From contig NZ_KI535295.1 of NCBI RefSeq assembly GCF_000482325.1, positions 855,060 to 919,059 on the forward strand: a DNA stretch of 64,000 bases, written 5' to 3'. Of the stretch, positions 16,742 to 25,237 are shown one piece after another (position 1 is the stretch's first letter; the number at the start of each line of letters is the position of its first letter). The position numbers were made by a program, and so were the translations under genes. Under the pieces are notes generated by a model. That model made no database searches. It had not been told where the DNA came from and saw nothing but the letters and a program-made list of their open reading frames with translations. This DNA comes from Bacillus sp. UNC438CL73TsuS30 (GTDB lineage Bacteria; Bacillota; Bacilli; Bacillales; Cytobacillaceae).

Positions 16742-18001
16742 ATGTTTACAATCGAACAAATACAGGTAAGCCATTTTTTGTTCGCAATGGGCTGCCTGCT
16801 GGCGTTAGCGCATATTCTTGGCTACCTTTGTGAGCGGATCTATATTCCGAGGGTAATTGGGGAAGTTGGAGCGGGAATTATCCTTGGACCTAGTTTATTA
16901 GGTTATTTTTACCCTCAAGCATATCAATGGCTGTTCCACGGATTTCCATTGGAGGATCAATTATTCGGGCTCATTTATCAAATCGGTTTAATTCTTTTGA
17001 TGTTCGTGTCAGGATTAAAATTTCATACTGAATTTGAGAAGGATGATTTAAAAATCACCTCTGCCATTACGATTGGTTCCAGTGTTCTTCCATTTATTAT
17101 TGGATGGTTGGTTACAAGCTTTATCGACTTGAATAAATTTGTCGGTACAGCTAATGATTTGCTTGCACTTAAATTAATCGTTTGTATTTCGATTGCAGTC
17201 ACTTCAATTCCTGTTATTTCTAAAATTTTTATTGATCTTGGAATTATGAAAACAAGGTTTGCAAAACTCGTTGTTATTATTGCCGGACTGCACGATATCC
17301 TGCTTTGGGTAGTATTGGGTGTAGCGACAAATCTTGTTGCCCATCATAGTAACCAATTATCCTATAGTGATGTTCTTTTAAGTATTGGAACGACTTGTTT
17401 GTTCTTATTGGGAATTCTCTTTGTGTTAAGAGTCCTTTTTAAACATTTAACCATGAATGACCGAAACATATTTTTCCGGTCTTCAAACCTCGGTTATGTT
17501 TTAGTCATTCTGTTTATCGCTTGTGTACTGGCTTATTTTTTTCACGTCGAAACCATCTTCGGGGCCTTGCTGGTCGGGATTGCGGCAAAGCTTTATCTTC
17601 CTGGGACGGTCTCTGAGAAGATCGAAGAAGGTGTTTCCAATTTATCCTTTTCTTGGTTTGTGCCTGTGTATTTTGCAACAGTGGGGCTTCAATTGGATTT
17701 AGCCAAGTCGTTTGATATTTATTTCTTTATCGAATACTTATTAATTGCTACCTTTATTCAAATGACGATTGTTTACTTTACCTGTCGATTAATTAAGCTT
17801 AATTCTCTGACAAGCTTAAACTTTGGCTTCGCAATGAATGCAAGGGGAGGCCCAGGAATTGTTTTATCGACAGTAGCTTTCATGTCAGGGATTATCAATC
17901 AGGAGTTTTTTGCAATACTAGTTATGCTTGCCCTTGTTACTTCCTGGATGACAGGAACTTGGCTTAGATTTGTAATTAAAAACAAATGGGATTTAATGTG
18001 A
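16742..18001 (+). CDS. cation:proton antiporter, CPA2 (KefB/NapA-like)
   Basis: A 419-residue membrane protein with 12-13 hydrophobic segments of the Na+/H+ exchanger (CPA2) family. It has the GEVGAGIILGPSLLGYF segment near residue 40, HDILLWVVLG near residue 185 with a buried acidic residue, and ARGGPGIVLS near 370. No C-terminal TrkA-N or TrkA-C domain is present, so it is not a ligand-gated KefC type. The expected role is exchange of Na+ or K+ for protons in pH or salt homeostasis. It starts at an ATG after GGAGGGAG. It is probably independent of the small secreted-protein gene that follows 60 bases later. Confidence 0.87.
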   Translation: MFTIEQIQVSHFLFAMGCLLALAHILGYLCERIYIPRVIGEVGAGIILGPSLLGYFYPQAYQWLFHGFPLEDQLFGLIYQIGLILLMFVSGLKFHTEFEKDDLKITSAITIGSSVLPFIIGWLVTSFIDLNKFVGTANDLLALKLIVCISIAVTSIPVISKIFIDLGIMKTRFAKLVVIIAGLHDILLWVVLGVATNLVAHHSNQLSYSDVLLSIGTTCLFLLGILFVLRVLFKHLTMNDRNIFFRSSNLGYVLVILFIACVLAYFFHVETIFGALLVGIAAKLYLPGTVSEKIEEGVSNLSFSWFVPVYFATVGLQLDLAKSFDIYFFIEYLLIATFIQMTIVYFTCRLIKLNSLTSLNFGFAMNARGGPGIVLSTVAFMSGIINQEFFAILVMLALVTSWMTGTWLRFVIKNKWDLM

Positions 18002-18060
18002 CAAATGAATAAATTTCATACTCTTACACAAGATATAAAAAACTAAAGGAGTGTGAGAGT

Positions 18061-18447
18061 ATGAAAAAAATAGTTCTCTTACTGGTTTTACTATTCCCAA
18101 TCAGTTTTGGCAGCTTTCAGTTTGCCCATGCGAAAGAAACGGGGTATCTGCAAGCCCAAAATAAGGTGATCTCTGAAAAAGAAGCAGGGGATATTGCTTT
18201 AACAAAAGTAAAAGGTGAAATTGTTAAGGTTGTCCTTGAAGAGGATGATGGAAGATCTGTTTACGAGGTAAAAATTAAAAGTGCAGGCATTATTTATGAA
18301 GTTGAAATCGATGCGAAAACAGGTAAAGTTTTAGAGGTAGAAAAAGAGGGGTCATCTAACGGTGATGATGATCGTCATGGTGACGATGACCACGGTCATG
18401 ACCACGACGACGATGGACCTGGTGACGACGATCAGGGAGAAGACTAA
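18061..18447 (+). CDS. secreted PepSY-domain protein with Asp/His-rich tail
   Basis: A 128-residue exported protein. Residues 1-25 are a signal peptide (MKKIVLLLVLLFPISFGSF, cleavage after AHA). One PepSY domain spans about residues 35-95 (ISEKEAGDIALTKVKGEIVKV and YEVEIDAKTGKVLEVE). The last 28 residues are almost only Asp, His and Gly. PepSY domains are protease-inhibitor-like extracytoplasmic modules. The tail should bind divalent metal or cell-wall cations. The ribosome site is AAAGGAG. It stands between an antiporter and another secreted acidic protein, each with its own terminator or gap. Confidence 0.85.
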   Translation: MKKIVLLLVLLFPISFGSFQFAHAKETGYLQAQNKVISEKEAGDIALTKVKGEIVKVVLEEDDGRSVYEVKIKSAGIIYEVEIDAKTGKVLEVEKEGSSNGDDDRHGDDDHGHDHDDDGPGDDDQGED

Positions 18448-18464
18448 TAAAAAATATTAAAAAA

Positions 18465-18496
18465 GCTGCACGTCATAATTGATGTGCCGTTTTTTA
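18465..18496 (+). terminator. intrinsic terminator
   Basis: GCACGTCA (18468-18475) and TGATGTGC (18480-18487) pair with one G-U, followed by six T. Confidence 0.65.
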
Positions 18497-18527
18497 TATT
18501 GAGAAAATTACTTATAGGAGAAAATTA

Positions 18528-19007
18528 ATGATTAAAAAATACGTAATTCTTATATTTTTTCTCTTTAGTTTTATCACAGCCGGATACCATGCCAATGCAG
18601 AAAAGGATAATGAAAAAAAGGATAATGAGTTAGAAAAAGTGATTCCTATGCCTAATAAGGAAAAGGAAAGCGAATTAGAAGAAAAAAATAATTCCGAAAA
18701 AGAATCAGATGGTGAAAAAAAAGATAGTGAAAAATGGGATTCGGATTTAACTTGCACAAAGGATATTAAATATACTTTGGCGCAAAAGCAGAGTCTCGAC
18801 CAAATCTATCACCGTATTTATATGGATTATATCAGCCTGATTGAAACATATGCTTGGGCAGGTGCCCTAACCCAAGATGAAAAAAATCTACGCTATAACA
18901 TGTTAAGGAACTACATACTTACCTTTCAAAAAAGAAACTACAAGTGGTGCAGTGAATTCGAGGAAGATGAATGGGAAGAGGAATGGTTTAACAGTGATAA
19001 TGATTAA
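18528..19007 (+). CDS. secreted highly charged protein of unknown function
   Basis: A 159-residue protein with a signal peptide (about residues 1-24, cleavage near ANA). A low-complexity Glu/Lys/Asp/Asn-rich linker covers about residues 25-75 (KDNEKKDNELEK and similar). A helical C-terminal part of about 80 residues follows, with two Cys (CTKDIKY and KWCSEF) that could form a disulfide and pin the helical hairpin closed. The end is very acidic and Trp-rich. The ribosome site is AGGAG. I do not recognise the family; a wall-associated or biofilm-like role is only a guess. Confidence 0.65.
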   Translation: MIKKYVILIFFLFSFITAGYHANAEKDNEKKDNELEKVIPMPNKEKESELEEKNNSEKESDGEKKDSEKWDSDLTCTKDIKYTLAQKQSLDQIYHRIYMDYISLIETYAWAGALTQDEKNLRYNMLRNYILTFQKRNYKWCSEFEEDEWEEEWFNSDND

Positions 19008-19140
19008 GAAACATTTAAGGGACAATTCAAATAAGGATGGTCCCTTAAATAGAGCAACATTTTTGACATAATTACCTTTTATTACGTAAGCTTAATGAGT
19101 TGTAGCATACAAGTATTTAATTGACTGGGAGGAAATAGCT

Positions 19141-19701
19141 GTGAAAGTAGTAGCAATCGTTGGAAGTATTCGGAAGGAATCGTATAATCTTAAGTTGGCG
19201 AAATATGTGCAAAGAACTTATAAGGACCGCTTTGACCTTGAAATTTTAAATATTCGTGACCTTCCTCATTATGATCAGGATATCGAATTAAACCCGACGC
19301 AGGTGGTATCTGATTTTAAGAAGAAAGTAGCCGAGGCAGATGCCGTTCTTTGGGTTACTCCGGAATATAATTATTCGATTCCCGGGGTATTAAAGAATGC
19401 AATGGATTGGTTATCCCGGGTGGATAAAGTAATGATTGGTAAACCATCATGGATCATGGGTGCAACAATGGGGACGCTTGGAACTGTTCGTGCTCAGAAC
19501 CATTTGCGTGATATTCTCTTCTGCCCGGGTATTGGTTCACTACTAATCCCAGGAAATGAAGTCTATGTTGCCCAGGTCCATGAAAAAATAGATCAAGAAG
19601 GAAACCTTACCCACGAACCAACCATTAAATTTTTGGATCAGGTGGTAAGTAATTTTATTCAGTGGTTTAACCAACAAAAACAACTTTGTGCCACAAAATA
19701 A
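19141..19701 (+). CDS. NADPH-dependent FMN reductase
   Basis: A 186-residue flavodoxin-fold protein of the FMN_red family. The phosphate-binding loop GSIRKESYNLKLA starts near residue 8. The TPEYNYSIPGVLKNAMDWLSR motif near residue 75 is diagnostic for this quinone/azo/chromate-reductase group. It uses NAD(P)H and FMN to reduce quinones, azo compounds or flavin. It begins at GTG after GGGAGGAAA and ends in a clear terminator, so it is monocistronic. B. subtilis YhdA/AzoR-like proteins are the closest functional guess. Confidence 0.9.
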   Translation: MKVVAIVGSIRKESYNLKLAKYVQRTYKDRFDLEILNIRDLPHYDQDIELNPTQVVSDFKKKVAEADAVLWVTPEYNYSIPGVLKNAMDWLSRVDKVMIGKPSWIMGATMGTLGTVRAQNHLRDILFCPGIGSLLIPGNEVYVAQVHEKIDQEGNLTHEPTIKFLDQVVSNFIQWFNQQKQLCATK

Positions 19702-19705
19702 TTTT

Positions 19706-19740
19706 AAAAAACAACACCGTTGAAGCGGTGTTGTTTTTTA
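19706..19740 (+). terminator. intrinsic terminator
   Basis: AACAACACCG and CGGTGTTGTT form a perfect 10-bp stem with a 6-base loop and a T-run. Confidence 0.88.
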
Positions 19741-19852
19741 TTTGTTTATTTTTTCAAAATAATGGAAAATGAATAATTTGTCCTATTTTTGATTCTGACC
19801 CATATACATATAGAGGGCTTGTTTTTTTTAAAAAAAAAGGGGAGGGTCAACA

Positions 19853-21043
19853 TTGAAGTTAAAAAAATCTTTAGCGTTATTGTTAACAGGAGGGTTGGCG
19901 GCAAGTTTATTTTTAGCAGGCTGTAGCTCAAAGTCAGGTGCCGACGGAAAAAGTAGTTCAAATTTAATCAAAATTGCCACACAAACACCACTTTCAGGTG
20001 GAAGTGCGACCATTGGGGAAGCTATTAAGCTGGGTGCACAGCTTAAATTAGATGAAGAAAAGGCAAAGTTTAAAGAATTAGGCTATAATCTGCAGCTAGT
20101 TCCTTTTGATGACCAAGGAGATCCGAAAAAAGGGGTGGCGAATGCCCAATTAATTGGTGCCGATAAATCAATTTTGGCCGTCGTCGGTCACTTTAACTCT
20201 GGGGTTGCGATTCCTTCATCTGAGGTCTATGAAAAATATGCGATTCCTATGGTATCACCTGCCAATTCTGCAGTTGAAGTAACTAGCAGAGGATTAAAAA
20301 CGGTCAACCGAATTGTAGCCCGTGACGATTTCCAAGGACCTGCAGGTGCGGAATATGCGGTGAATACCTTACATGCGAAGAAAATCTTTATTGTTCAAGA
20401 TAAAACAGCTTACGGAACAGGTCTTGCTGAAGCCTTCAAGAAAGCTGCAGAAGAAAAAGGCGCACAAATTCTTGGCTTTGAAGGCATTACCGTTGGCGAA
20501 AAAGATTTTAATGGTGTCCTTAACCAAATTGTCTCTAAAAAACCGGACCTCGTTTATTTTGGCGGAATCTATGCTGAAGGCGGTTTGTTAATCAAACAAG
20601 CACGTGAAAAAGGCATCAATGTTCCATTCATGGGCGGGGATGGCTTGGATGCATCAACACTCGTTGAAATTGCCGGTGACGCGATTAAAAATACTTATAT
20701 TACCTCACTTGCCGGGGATTCAACGAAATCACCAGAAGGTCAAAAGTTTATCGAAACCTATAAAGCCAAATTTAATAAGAACACAGAGTCCTATTCCGTG
20801 TATGGTTATGACACGATGGGCGTTGTTTTAAAAGGAATTGAAGATGCGATTAAATCGAATAACAACAAAATGCCAACTCGTGAGCAAGTAAGAGATGCAG
20901 TCCGTGGTGTCCAGGATTACCAAGGTGTGTTAACGAAGGTTAGCTTTGATGATATCGGGGACAACAAATATGCAAAAGTGTTTATTTATAGCTTTAAAGA
21001 AGCGAAATATCCGGCAGAATTTGTTGGTGAAGTGAGTAAATAA
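19853..21043 (+). CDS. livJ: branched-chain amino acid ABC transporter, substrate-binding lipoprotein
   Basis: A 396-residue lipoprotein. The signal peptide ends in the lipobox LAGC (Cys24), anchoring it on the outer face of the membrane. The mature part is a Leu/Ile/Val-binding periplasmic-binding-protein fold: IKIATQTPLSGGSATIGE at its start, AVVGHFNSGVAIPSSEVYE in the ligand pocket region, and YGYDTMGVVLKGIE near the end. Translation starts at TTG after GGGGAGGG. It leads the livJHMGF cluster, and a terminator after it lets it be made in excess over the membrane parts. Confidence 0.93.
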   Translation: MKLKKSLALLLTGGLAASLFLAGCSSKSGADGKSSSNLIKIATQTPLSGGSATIGEAIKLGAQLKLDEEKAKFKELGYNLQLVPFDDQGDPKKGVANAQLIGADKSILAVVGHFNSGVAIPSSEVYEKYAIPMVSPANSAVEVTSRGLKTVNRIVARDDFQGPAGAEYAVNTLHAKKIFIVQDKTAYGTGLAEAFKKAAEEKGAQILGFEGITVGEKDFNGVLNQIVSKKPDLVYFGGIYAEGGLLIKQAREKGINVPFMGGDGLDASTLVEIAGDAIKNTYITSLAGDSTKSPEGQKFIETYKAKFNKNTESYSVYGYDTMGVVLKGIEDAIKSNNNKMPTREQVRDAVRGVQDYQGVLTKVSFDDIGDNKYAKVFIYSFKEAKYPAEFVGEVSK

Positions 21044-21059
21044 GGGGTAACAGATTGAT

Positions 21060-21095
21060 AAGGGTACACTTTAGAAGGAGAGTACCCTTTTTTCT
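21060..21095 (+). terminator. intercistronic terminator between livJ and livH
   Basis: AAGGGTAC (21060-21067) pairs perfectly with GTACCCTT (21082-21089), followed by TTTTTCTT. Located in an operon-like gap, it probably gives partial termination, raising binding protein over permease. Confidence 0.82.
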
Positions 21096-21123
21096 TCTAT
21101 ATTGTGGGACAAGGGGGTTTACT

Positions 21124-22110
21124 ATGCTGAATGAAATAGTCCAGACAATTCCGCAGGTGCTGATTGATGGACTTACATTAGGGGCAGTTTATGCTGTTAT
21201 TGCATTAGGGTACACAATGGTTTATGGGATATTGGAATTAATTAATTTTGCACATGGGGAAATCTTTATGTCAGGTGCCTTTATGGGAACAGCCATTTTA
21301 CTCGTTTTAACAGGAATGGGCTGGGTTTCTGCCGTACCGGCCATTGTAATGCTAATTACGGCACTTCTTTTAACAGCACTATTAACGGGATTACTAGGAA
21401 TGGGGATTGAACGAGTTGCCTACCGGCCGCTCAGAAATGCACCACGGCTAATTCCGTTGATCACGGCAATCGGAATTTCCTTTTTATTGCAGGATATTGT
21501 AAGATTCATAGCTGAATTGAAAAAGGGAAACTATATTGTAACGGGTCCAAGTATGTTTACCCACCAGTTATCGATAAAAGCTTCAGCGATTAGTTCTATG
21601 TTTAATGATGCGAATATTAAAACATCCTTTGTGATTGTCATTGTCACGGCAGTGATCATGATGATTGGACTCGACTTATTTGTTAATCGTACAAAATGGG
21701 GTATGGCGATGAGGGCAGTGGCGCAGGATCGTGAAACTGCTTCTTTAATGACGATAAACGTAAACAAAGTGATTTCAATGACCTTTTTTATCGGGTCTGC
21801 ACTTGGTGGGGCAACTGGTGTGTTATTTGCTGTGCAATACGGGACAATTGACCCTTATATTGGCTTTATCCTTGGTTTAAAAGCATTTACTGCTGCTGTA
21901 TTAGGTGGTATTGGAAATATCCGTGGTGCGATGCTCGGAGGTTTATTGCTGGGGGTACTAGAAATGTTTGCATCTGCCAATTTAACGCTCCTATCCGGTG
22001 GTGTCTTCGGGGCAGAATATAAAGATGTTTTTGCGTTTATCATTTTAATCATCGTATTACTGTTTAAACCGGAAGGCCTATTAGGCAAGCCGGTCACTGA
22101 GAAAGTGTAG
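21124..22110 (+). CDS. livH: branched-chain amino acid ABC transporter, permease LivH
   Basis: A 328-residue inner-membrane permease with about eight hydrophobic segments. The LivH pattern is clear: DGLTLGAVYAVIALGYTMVY near the N terminus, INFAHGEIFMSGAF, and GIGNIRGAMLGGLLLG near residue 270. The start is ATG 21124 with AAGGGGG 7 bases upstream. The longer frame from 21055 would run through the terminator and is rejected. It works with LivM and the LivG/LivF ATPases to import Leu, Ile and Val. Confidence 0.93.
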   Translation: MLNEIVQTIPQVLIDGLTLGAVYAVIALGYTMVYGILELINFAHGEIFMSGAFMGTAILLVLTGMGWVSAVPAIVMLITALLLTALLTGLLGMGIERVAYRPLRNAPRLIPLITAIGISFLLQDIVRFIAELKKGNYIVTGPSMFTHQLSIKASAISSMFNDANIKTSFVIVIVTAVIMMIGLDLFVNRTKWGMAMRAVAQDRETASLMTINVNKVISMTFFIGSALGGATGVLFAVQYGTIDPYIGFILGLKAFTAAVLGGIGNIRGAMLGGLLLGVLEMFASANLTLLSGGVFGAEYKDVFAFIILIIVLLFKPEGLLGKPVTEKV

Positions 22111-22118
22111 GTGAGAAG

Positions 22119-23414
22119 ATGAAAACTGTATGGAACAACTATAAAAATAATAAAATTTTCCAGGGAATCTTTCTTCTCATTTACATTGGCGTTACATCTT
22201 TAAGTTTATTTTTAGCCCAAAAGTCAGTTATTGCATTTTTACTACTGCTAACCTCTCTATTACTCTTATATTTTACGAATTTTAAGAATCTCACAAAATG
22301 GTTGATTGCAGGGATTGTATTGGTATTTCTCCTCCCATTTACTGCAAGCAACGGGGATGCGTATCAATCCTATATGGAAGTTGCCACACTGGTTGGAATC
22401 TATATTTCCATGGCTCTGGGTCTAAATATTGTCGTCGGAATGGCAGGACTCCTAGATTTAGGGTTTATAGCCTTTTTCGCGGTTGGAGCTTATACGTACG
22501 GGATATTTGCCACTGCACAGGCTAATAATTTTATGCCATTTGGGCATTTCCCGCTTTCGGGGGAAAGCTTTTGGTTCTTTATTATCATTGGCTGCTTAGT
22601 CGCGGCTTTGTTTGGGGTGCTGCTCGGGATCCCGGTACTTCGTGTAAAAGGGGATTATTTAGCGATTGTTACCCTTGGGTTCGGAGAGATTATCAGAATT
22701 ATTTTTAATAACCTGGATCGCCCGGTTAATATTACAAATGGTGCCATGGGGCTTGCCTCTGTAACCCCGCCGCGTCTGTTTGGAATTGATTTTCTCTATC
22801 CAAGTCAATTTTATTATGTGGTTCTCGTCATCTTGTTGTTTACGATTTTTACCGTTCGCCGTTTCGAACACTCAAAAATTGGCCGTTCTTGGAAGGCGGT
22901 TCGGGAAAATGAAATTGCCGCACAGGCGATGGGGGTTCCGTTAGTTCGGACGAAACTGATGGCCTTTGCGATTGGAGCTTCTTTTTCAGGGATGATGGGG
23001 GTTGTTTTTGCCGCAAAACAAGCCTTTGTTGATCCGACCAGCTTTACACTGCTTGAGTCAATTACGATTTTAGTTATGGTTATTTTAGGTGGGATGGGAA
23101 GTGTTCCAGGGGTCATTCTCGGTGCCGCAGTCATGACCATTCTGAACCTTCAAGTATTAACAGAAGTAACGAATTGGCTGAATCAGTTAAGTTCGACGGG
23201 GGTCATTTCGATTCCAGATGCTCTTTCCCCTTCAAAAATGCAACGGCTGATTTTCGGTTTACTGTTAATCCTCTTTGCATTATATCGACCCAAAGGGCTA
23301 TTGCCCGCTAAAAATCGTAAATATAATGAAAAAGAATTACGAGATGGAAGCAAGGAAACAAAAACTGCGATTACTCCTGATCCATCACAGCTTGAAAAAG
23401 CTCAGGAGGTGTAA
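22119..23414 (+). CDS. livM: branched-chain amino acid ABC transporter, permease LivM
   Basis: A 431-residue permease partner of LivH. The N-terminal 90 residues form extra membrane segments. They are followed by the conserved LivM core (GLNIVVGMAGLLDLGFIAFFAVGAYTYG is covered at about residues 105-135), and GGMGSVPGVILGAAVMTIL near residue 325. The C terminus is a long hydrophilic tail. It starts 8 bases after the livH stop with a GGTGAG ribosome site and is followed by livG after 3 bases, so translation is coupled. Confidence 0.92.
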   Translation: MKTVWNNYKNNKIFQGIFLLIYIGVTSLSLFLAQKSVIAFLLLLTSLLLLYFTNFKNLTKWLIAGIVLVFLLPFTASNGDAYQSYMEVATLVGIYISMALGLNIVVGMAGLLDLGFIAFFAVGAYTYGIFATAQANNFMPFGHFPLSGESFWFFIIIGCLVAALFGVLLGIPVLRVKGDYLAIVTLGFGEIIRIIFNNLDRPVNITNGAMGLASVTPPRLFGIDFLYPSQFYYVVLVILLFTIFTVRRFEHSKIGRSWKAVRENEIAAQAMGVPLVRTKLMAFAIGASFSGMMGVVFAAKQAFVDPTSFTLLESITILVMVILGGMGSVPGVILGAAVMTILNLQVLTEVTNWLNQLSSTGVISIPDALSPSKMQRLIFGLLLILFALYRPKGLLPAKNRKYNEKELRDGSKETKTAITPDPSQLEKAQEV

Positions 23415-23417
23415 GGA

Positions 23418-24194
23418 ATGTCCATTTTAGAAGTGAAAAACTTAACGAAAACCTTTGGAGGACTAACTGCGAACAATGATGTATCGATGGCGGTTGAAAA
23501 AAATTCGATTACGGCTGTGATTGGTCCGAACGGTGCCGGAAAAACAACTTTTTTCAATATGATTACCGGCGTTTACCAGCCAACATCCGGTTCCATTTTA
23601 CTCGAGAATGAATCATTAGTTGGATTGAAGCCGCATGAGGTGTGTAAAAAGGGAATTGCCCGCACCTTTCAAAATATCCGCTTATTTAATGAGATGGCTG
23701 TCCTTGAGAATGTTTTGGTTGGAATGCATACGCATTTAAGGGCAGGCCTCTTTGGGATCTTATTCAATCTTCCAGGGATTCGCAAGGAAGAGAAGGTTTC
23801 TGAAATAAAGGCCTATCAATTATTGGAATATGTGGGGCTAGCAGATTTGCTTAATGAAAAAGCCTGCAATTTAAGCTACGGGGCACAAAGAAGATTGGAA
23901 ATTGCAAGGGCCCTTGCTGCAGGTCCAAAAGTGCTTTTATTAGATGAACCGGCAGCAGGGATGAATCCAAAAGAAACAAAAGAATTGACCCAGCTGATTA
24001 AAAAAATGAGAGATGAATTTAATCTCACCGTGATTTTAATCGAGCATGACATGAAGCTTGTAATGGAAATCTCAGAACATATCGTGGTGCTCGACCACGG
24101 GGAAAAGATTGCAGAAGGAAAGCCGGAAGACATTCGGAAAAATCCGAAGGTCATCGAGGCCTACCTTGGGTCAGGTGCTGTTCATGCTAGATAA
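23418..24194 (+). CDS. livG: branched-chain amino acid ABC transporter, ATPase LivG
   Basis: A 258-residue cytosolic ABC ATPase. Walker A is GPNGAGKTT (near residue 37), the signature is LSYGAQRRLEIARAL and Walker B is VLLLDEPAAGMNP. The C-terminal LivG-specific extension is ILIEHDMKLVMEISEHIVVLD. It pairs with LivF to power import through LivHM. It lies 3 bases after livM and 10 before livF. Confidence 0.93.
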   Translation: MSILEVKNLTKTFGGLTANNDVSMAVEKNSITAVIGPNGAGKTTFFNMITGVYQPTSGSILLENESLVGLKPHEVCKKGIARTFQNIRLFNEMAVLENVLVGMHTHLRAGLFGILFNLPGIRKEEKVSEIKAYQLLEYVGLADLLNEKACNLSYGAQRRLEIARALAAGPKVLLLDEPAAGMNPKETKELTQLIKKMRDEFNLTVILIEHDMKLVMEISEHIVVLDHGEKIAEGKPEDIRKNPKVIEAYLGSGAVHAR

Positions 24195-24204
24195 GGGGGA
24201 AGAG

Positions 24205-24906
24205 ATGCTTCAATTAAATAATGTTGAAACCTTTTACGGCGGGATTCAGGCTTTAAAAGGGATAGATGTTTCAGTAAATAAAGGGGAAATCGTCACCCTG
24301 ATTGGCAGTAATGGAGCCGGAAAATCAACAACTTTAAAATCTATTAGCGGACTGGCGAAAGTAAAGACAGGAAGTATTGTTTACAATGGAACGGATATTT
24401 CGAATAAACCTGCTCATGAAACAACCCTGTTAGGGATTGCTCATGTTCCCGAAGGCAGACGGATCTTCCCGAGACTTTCGGTAAAGGAAAACCTGTTAAT
24501 GGGGGCATTCTCTGTTAAAAACAAGAAGGTGATCGAGAATAGAATGGAGAGGGTGTTTCACTATTTTCCGAAACTTAAAGACCGCCTCGATCAAAAGGGC
24601 GGGACCATGAGCGGCGGTGAACAGCAAATGCTCGCCATTGGAAGAGCCCTAATGATGAAACCCGATTTACTCATGCTAGACGAGCCCTCCATGGGCCTTG
24701 CCCCCATCATCGTCGAACAAATCTTCGAAATCATCAAAGAACTCAACGAAGAAGGCATTACCATCCTGCTCGTCGAACAAAACGCCTACCAAGCCCTGCA
24801 AGTCGCCCACCGGGGCTACGTCATCCAAACAGGCGAAATCAAACTCCAAGGAAACGGCTATGACCTAATCACAAATGAAGAAGTGAGAGAGGCATACTTA
24901 GCTTAA
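24205..24906 (+). CDS. livF: branched-chain amino acid ABC transporter, ATPase LivF
   Basis: A 233-residue ABC ATPase, the partner of LivG. Walker A is GSNGAGKST, the signature MSGGEQQMLAIGRAL and Walker B LLMLDEPSMGLAP. The ATG at 24205 follows AAGGGGGAAG; the longer frame from 24109 is an artefact. Codon use changes abruptly in the last quarter. In the 60 codons from 24661, 35 end in C and 3 in T, against about 10 and 19 in the first 60 codons. The protein sequence stays normal. A perfect palindromic element begins 5 bases after the stop. Confidence 0.93.
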   Translation: MLQLNNVETFYGGIQALKGIDVSVNKGEIVTLIGSNGAGKSTTLKSISGLAKVKTGSIVYNGTDISNKPAHETTLLGIAHVPEGRRIFPRLSVKENLLMGAFSVKNKKVIENRMERVFHYFPKLKDRLDQKGGTMSGGEQQMLAIGRALMMKPDLLMLDEPSMGLAPIIVEQIFEIIKELNEEGITILLVEQNAYQALQVAHRGYVIQTGEIKLQGNGYDLITNEEVREAYLA

Positions 24907-24911
24907 AGGTA

Positions 24912-24960
24912 AATCGACATAATTCGAGCGGTGACAGGCACCGCCCGAATTATGTCGATT
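24912..24960. repeat. REP-like palindromic element, copy 1
   Basis: A 15-bp perfect outer arm (24912-24926 with 24946-24960) encloses an inner GCGGTG/CACCGC stem with a 5-base loop ACAGG and one mismatch. A T-run follows, so it can also act as the livF terminator. It shares the TCGACA...GGTG..GGCACC...TGTCGA plan with the copies at 31985 and 52830. Confidence 0.8.
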
Positions 24961-25028
24961 ATTTTTTGTTTTTGGAAAATTCCTGACTTTCATTAAATTT
25001 TTACTTTAATTCACTATTAATTTACCAC

Positions 25029-25057
25029 TTTACCAAACTAAAATATCGTAGTATAAT
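25029..25057 (+). promoter_or_regulatory. promoter of the leader peptide/antiporter unit
   Basis: A -35-like TTTACC at 25029-25034 and consensus -10 TATAAT at 25052-25057 with 17-base spacing. The transcript would start near 25064, giving a leader of about 175 bases before the antiporter gene. Confidence 0.65.
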
Positions 25058-25091
25058 TTTTCACGTAATCAATTAGATGGGGTGATTTAGT

Positions 25092-25163
25092 ATGATGATA
25101 ACAATTAAATGTGAATTCCATTCGATAAAGCACCACCATCGTTATCATCATCATTCTTGTTGA
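25092..25163 (+). CDS. histidine-rich leader peptide
   Basis: A 23-codon ORF beginning ATG-ATG with an excellent ribosome site (GGGGTGAT, 7 bases upstream). The second half reads KHHHRYHHHSC: six His codons in eight positions (CAC CAC CAT CGT TAT CAT CAT CAT), then Ser, Cys and TGA. It lies between a good promoter and an amino acid antiporter gene 75 bases downstream. Clustered His codons in a short translated leader are the classic sign of ribosome-stalling control by charged tRNA-His. No textbook attenuator is visible, only an imperfect GTTAACTCT/AGAGTAAAC pairing before the next ribosome site, so the mechanism is open. A metal-binding micropeptide is the alternative. Confidence 0.6.
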   Translation: MMITIKCEFHSIKHHHRYHHHSC

Positions 25164-25237
25164 TTGTTAACTCTATGACCACTAATGAAACTGCATAATA
25201 AATTTGAGAGTAAACTTACAAGAGAGGAATTACCATC

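Noticed and set aside
21055..21123. N-terminal extension of LivH
   Set aside because: It would be translated through an intrinsic terminator hairpin and has no family match; ATG 21124 has a good ribosome site.
24109..24204. N-terminal extension of LivF overlapping LivG
   Set aside because: The overlap is out of frame with livG and has no family similarity; ATG 24205 has a strong ribosome site.
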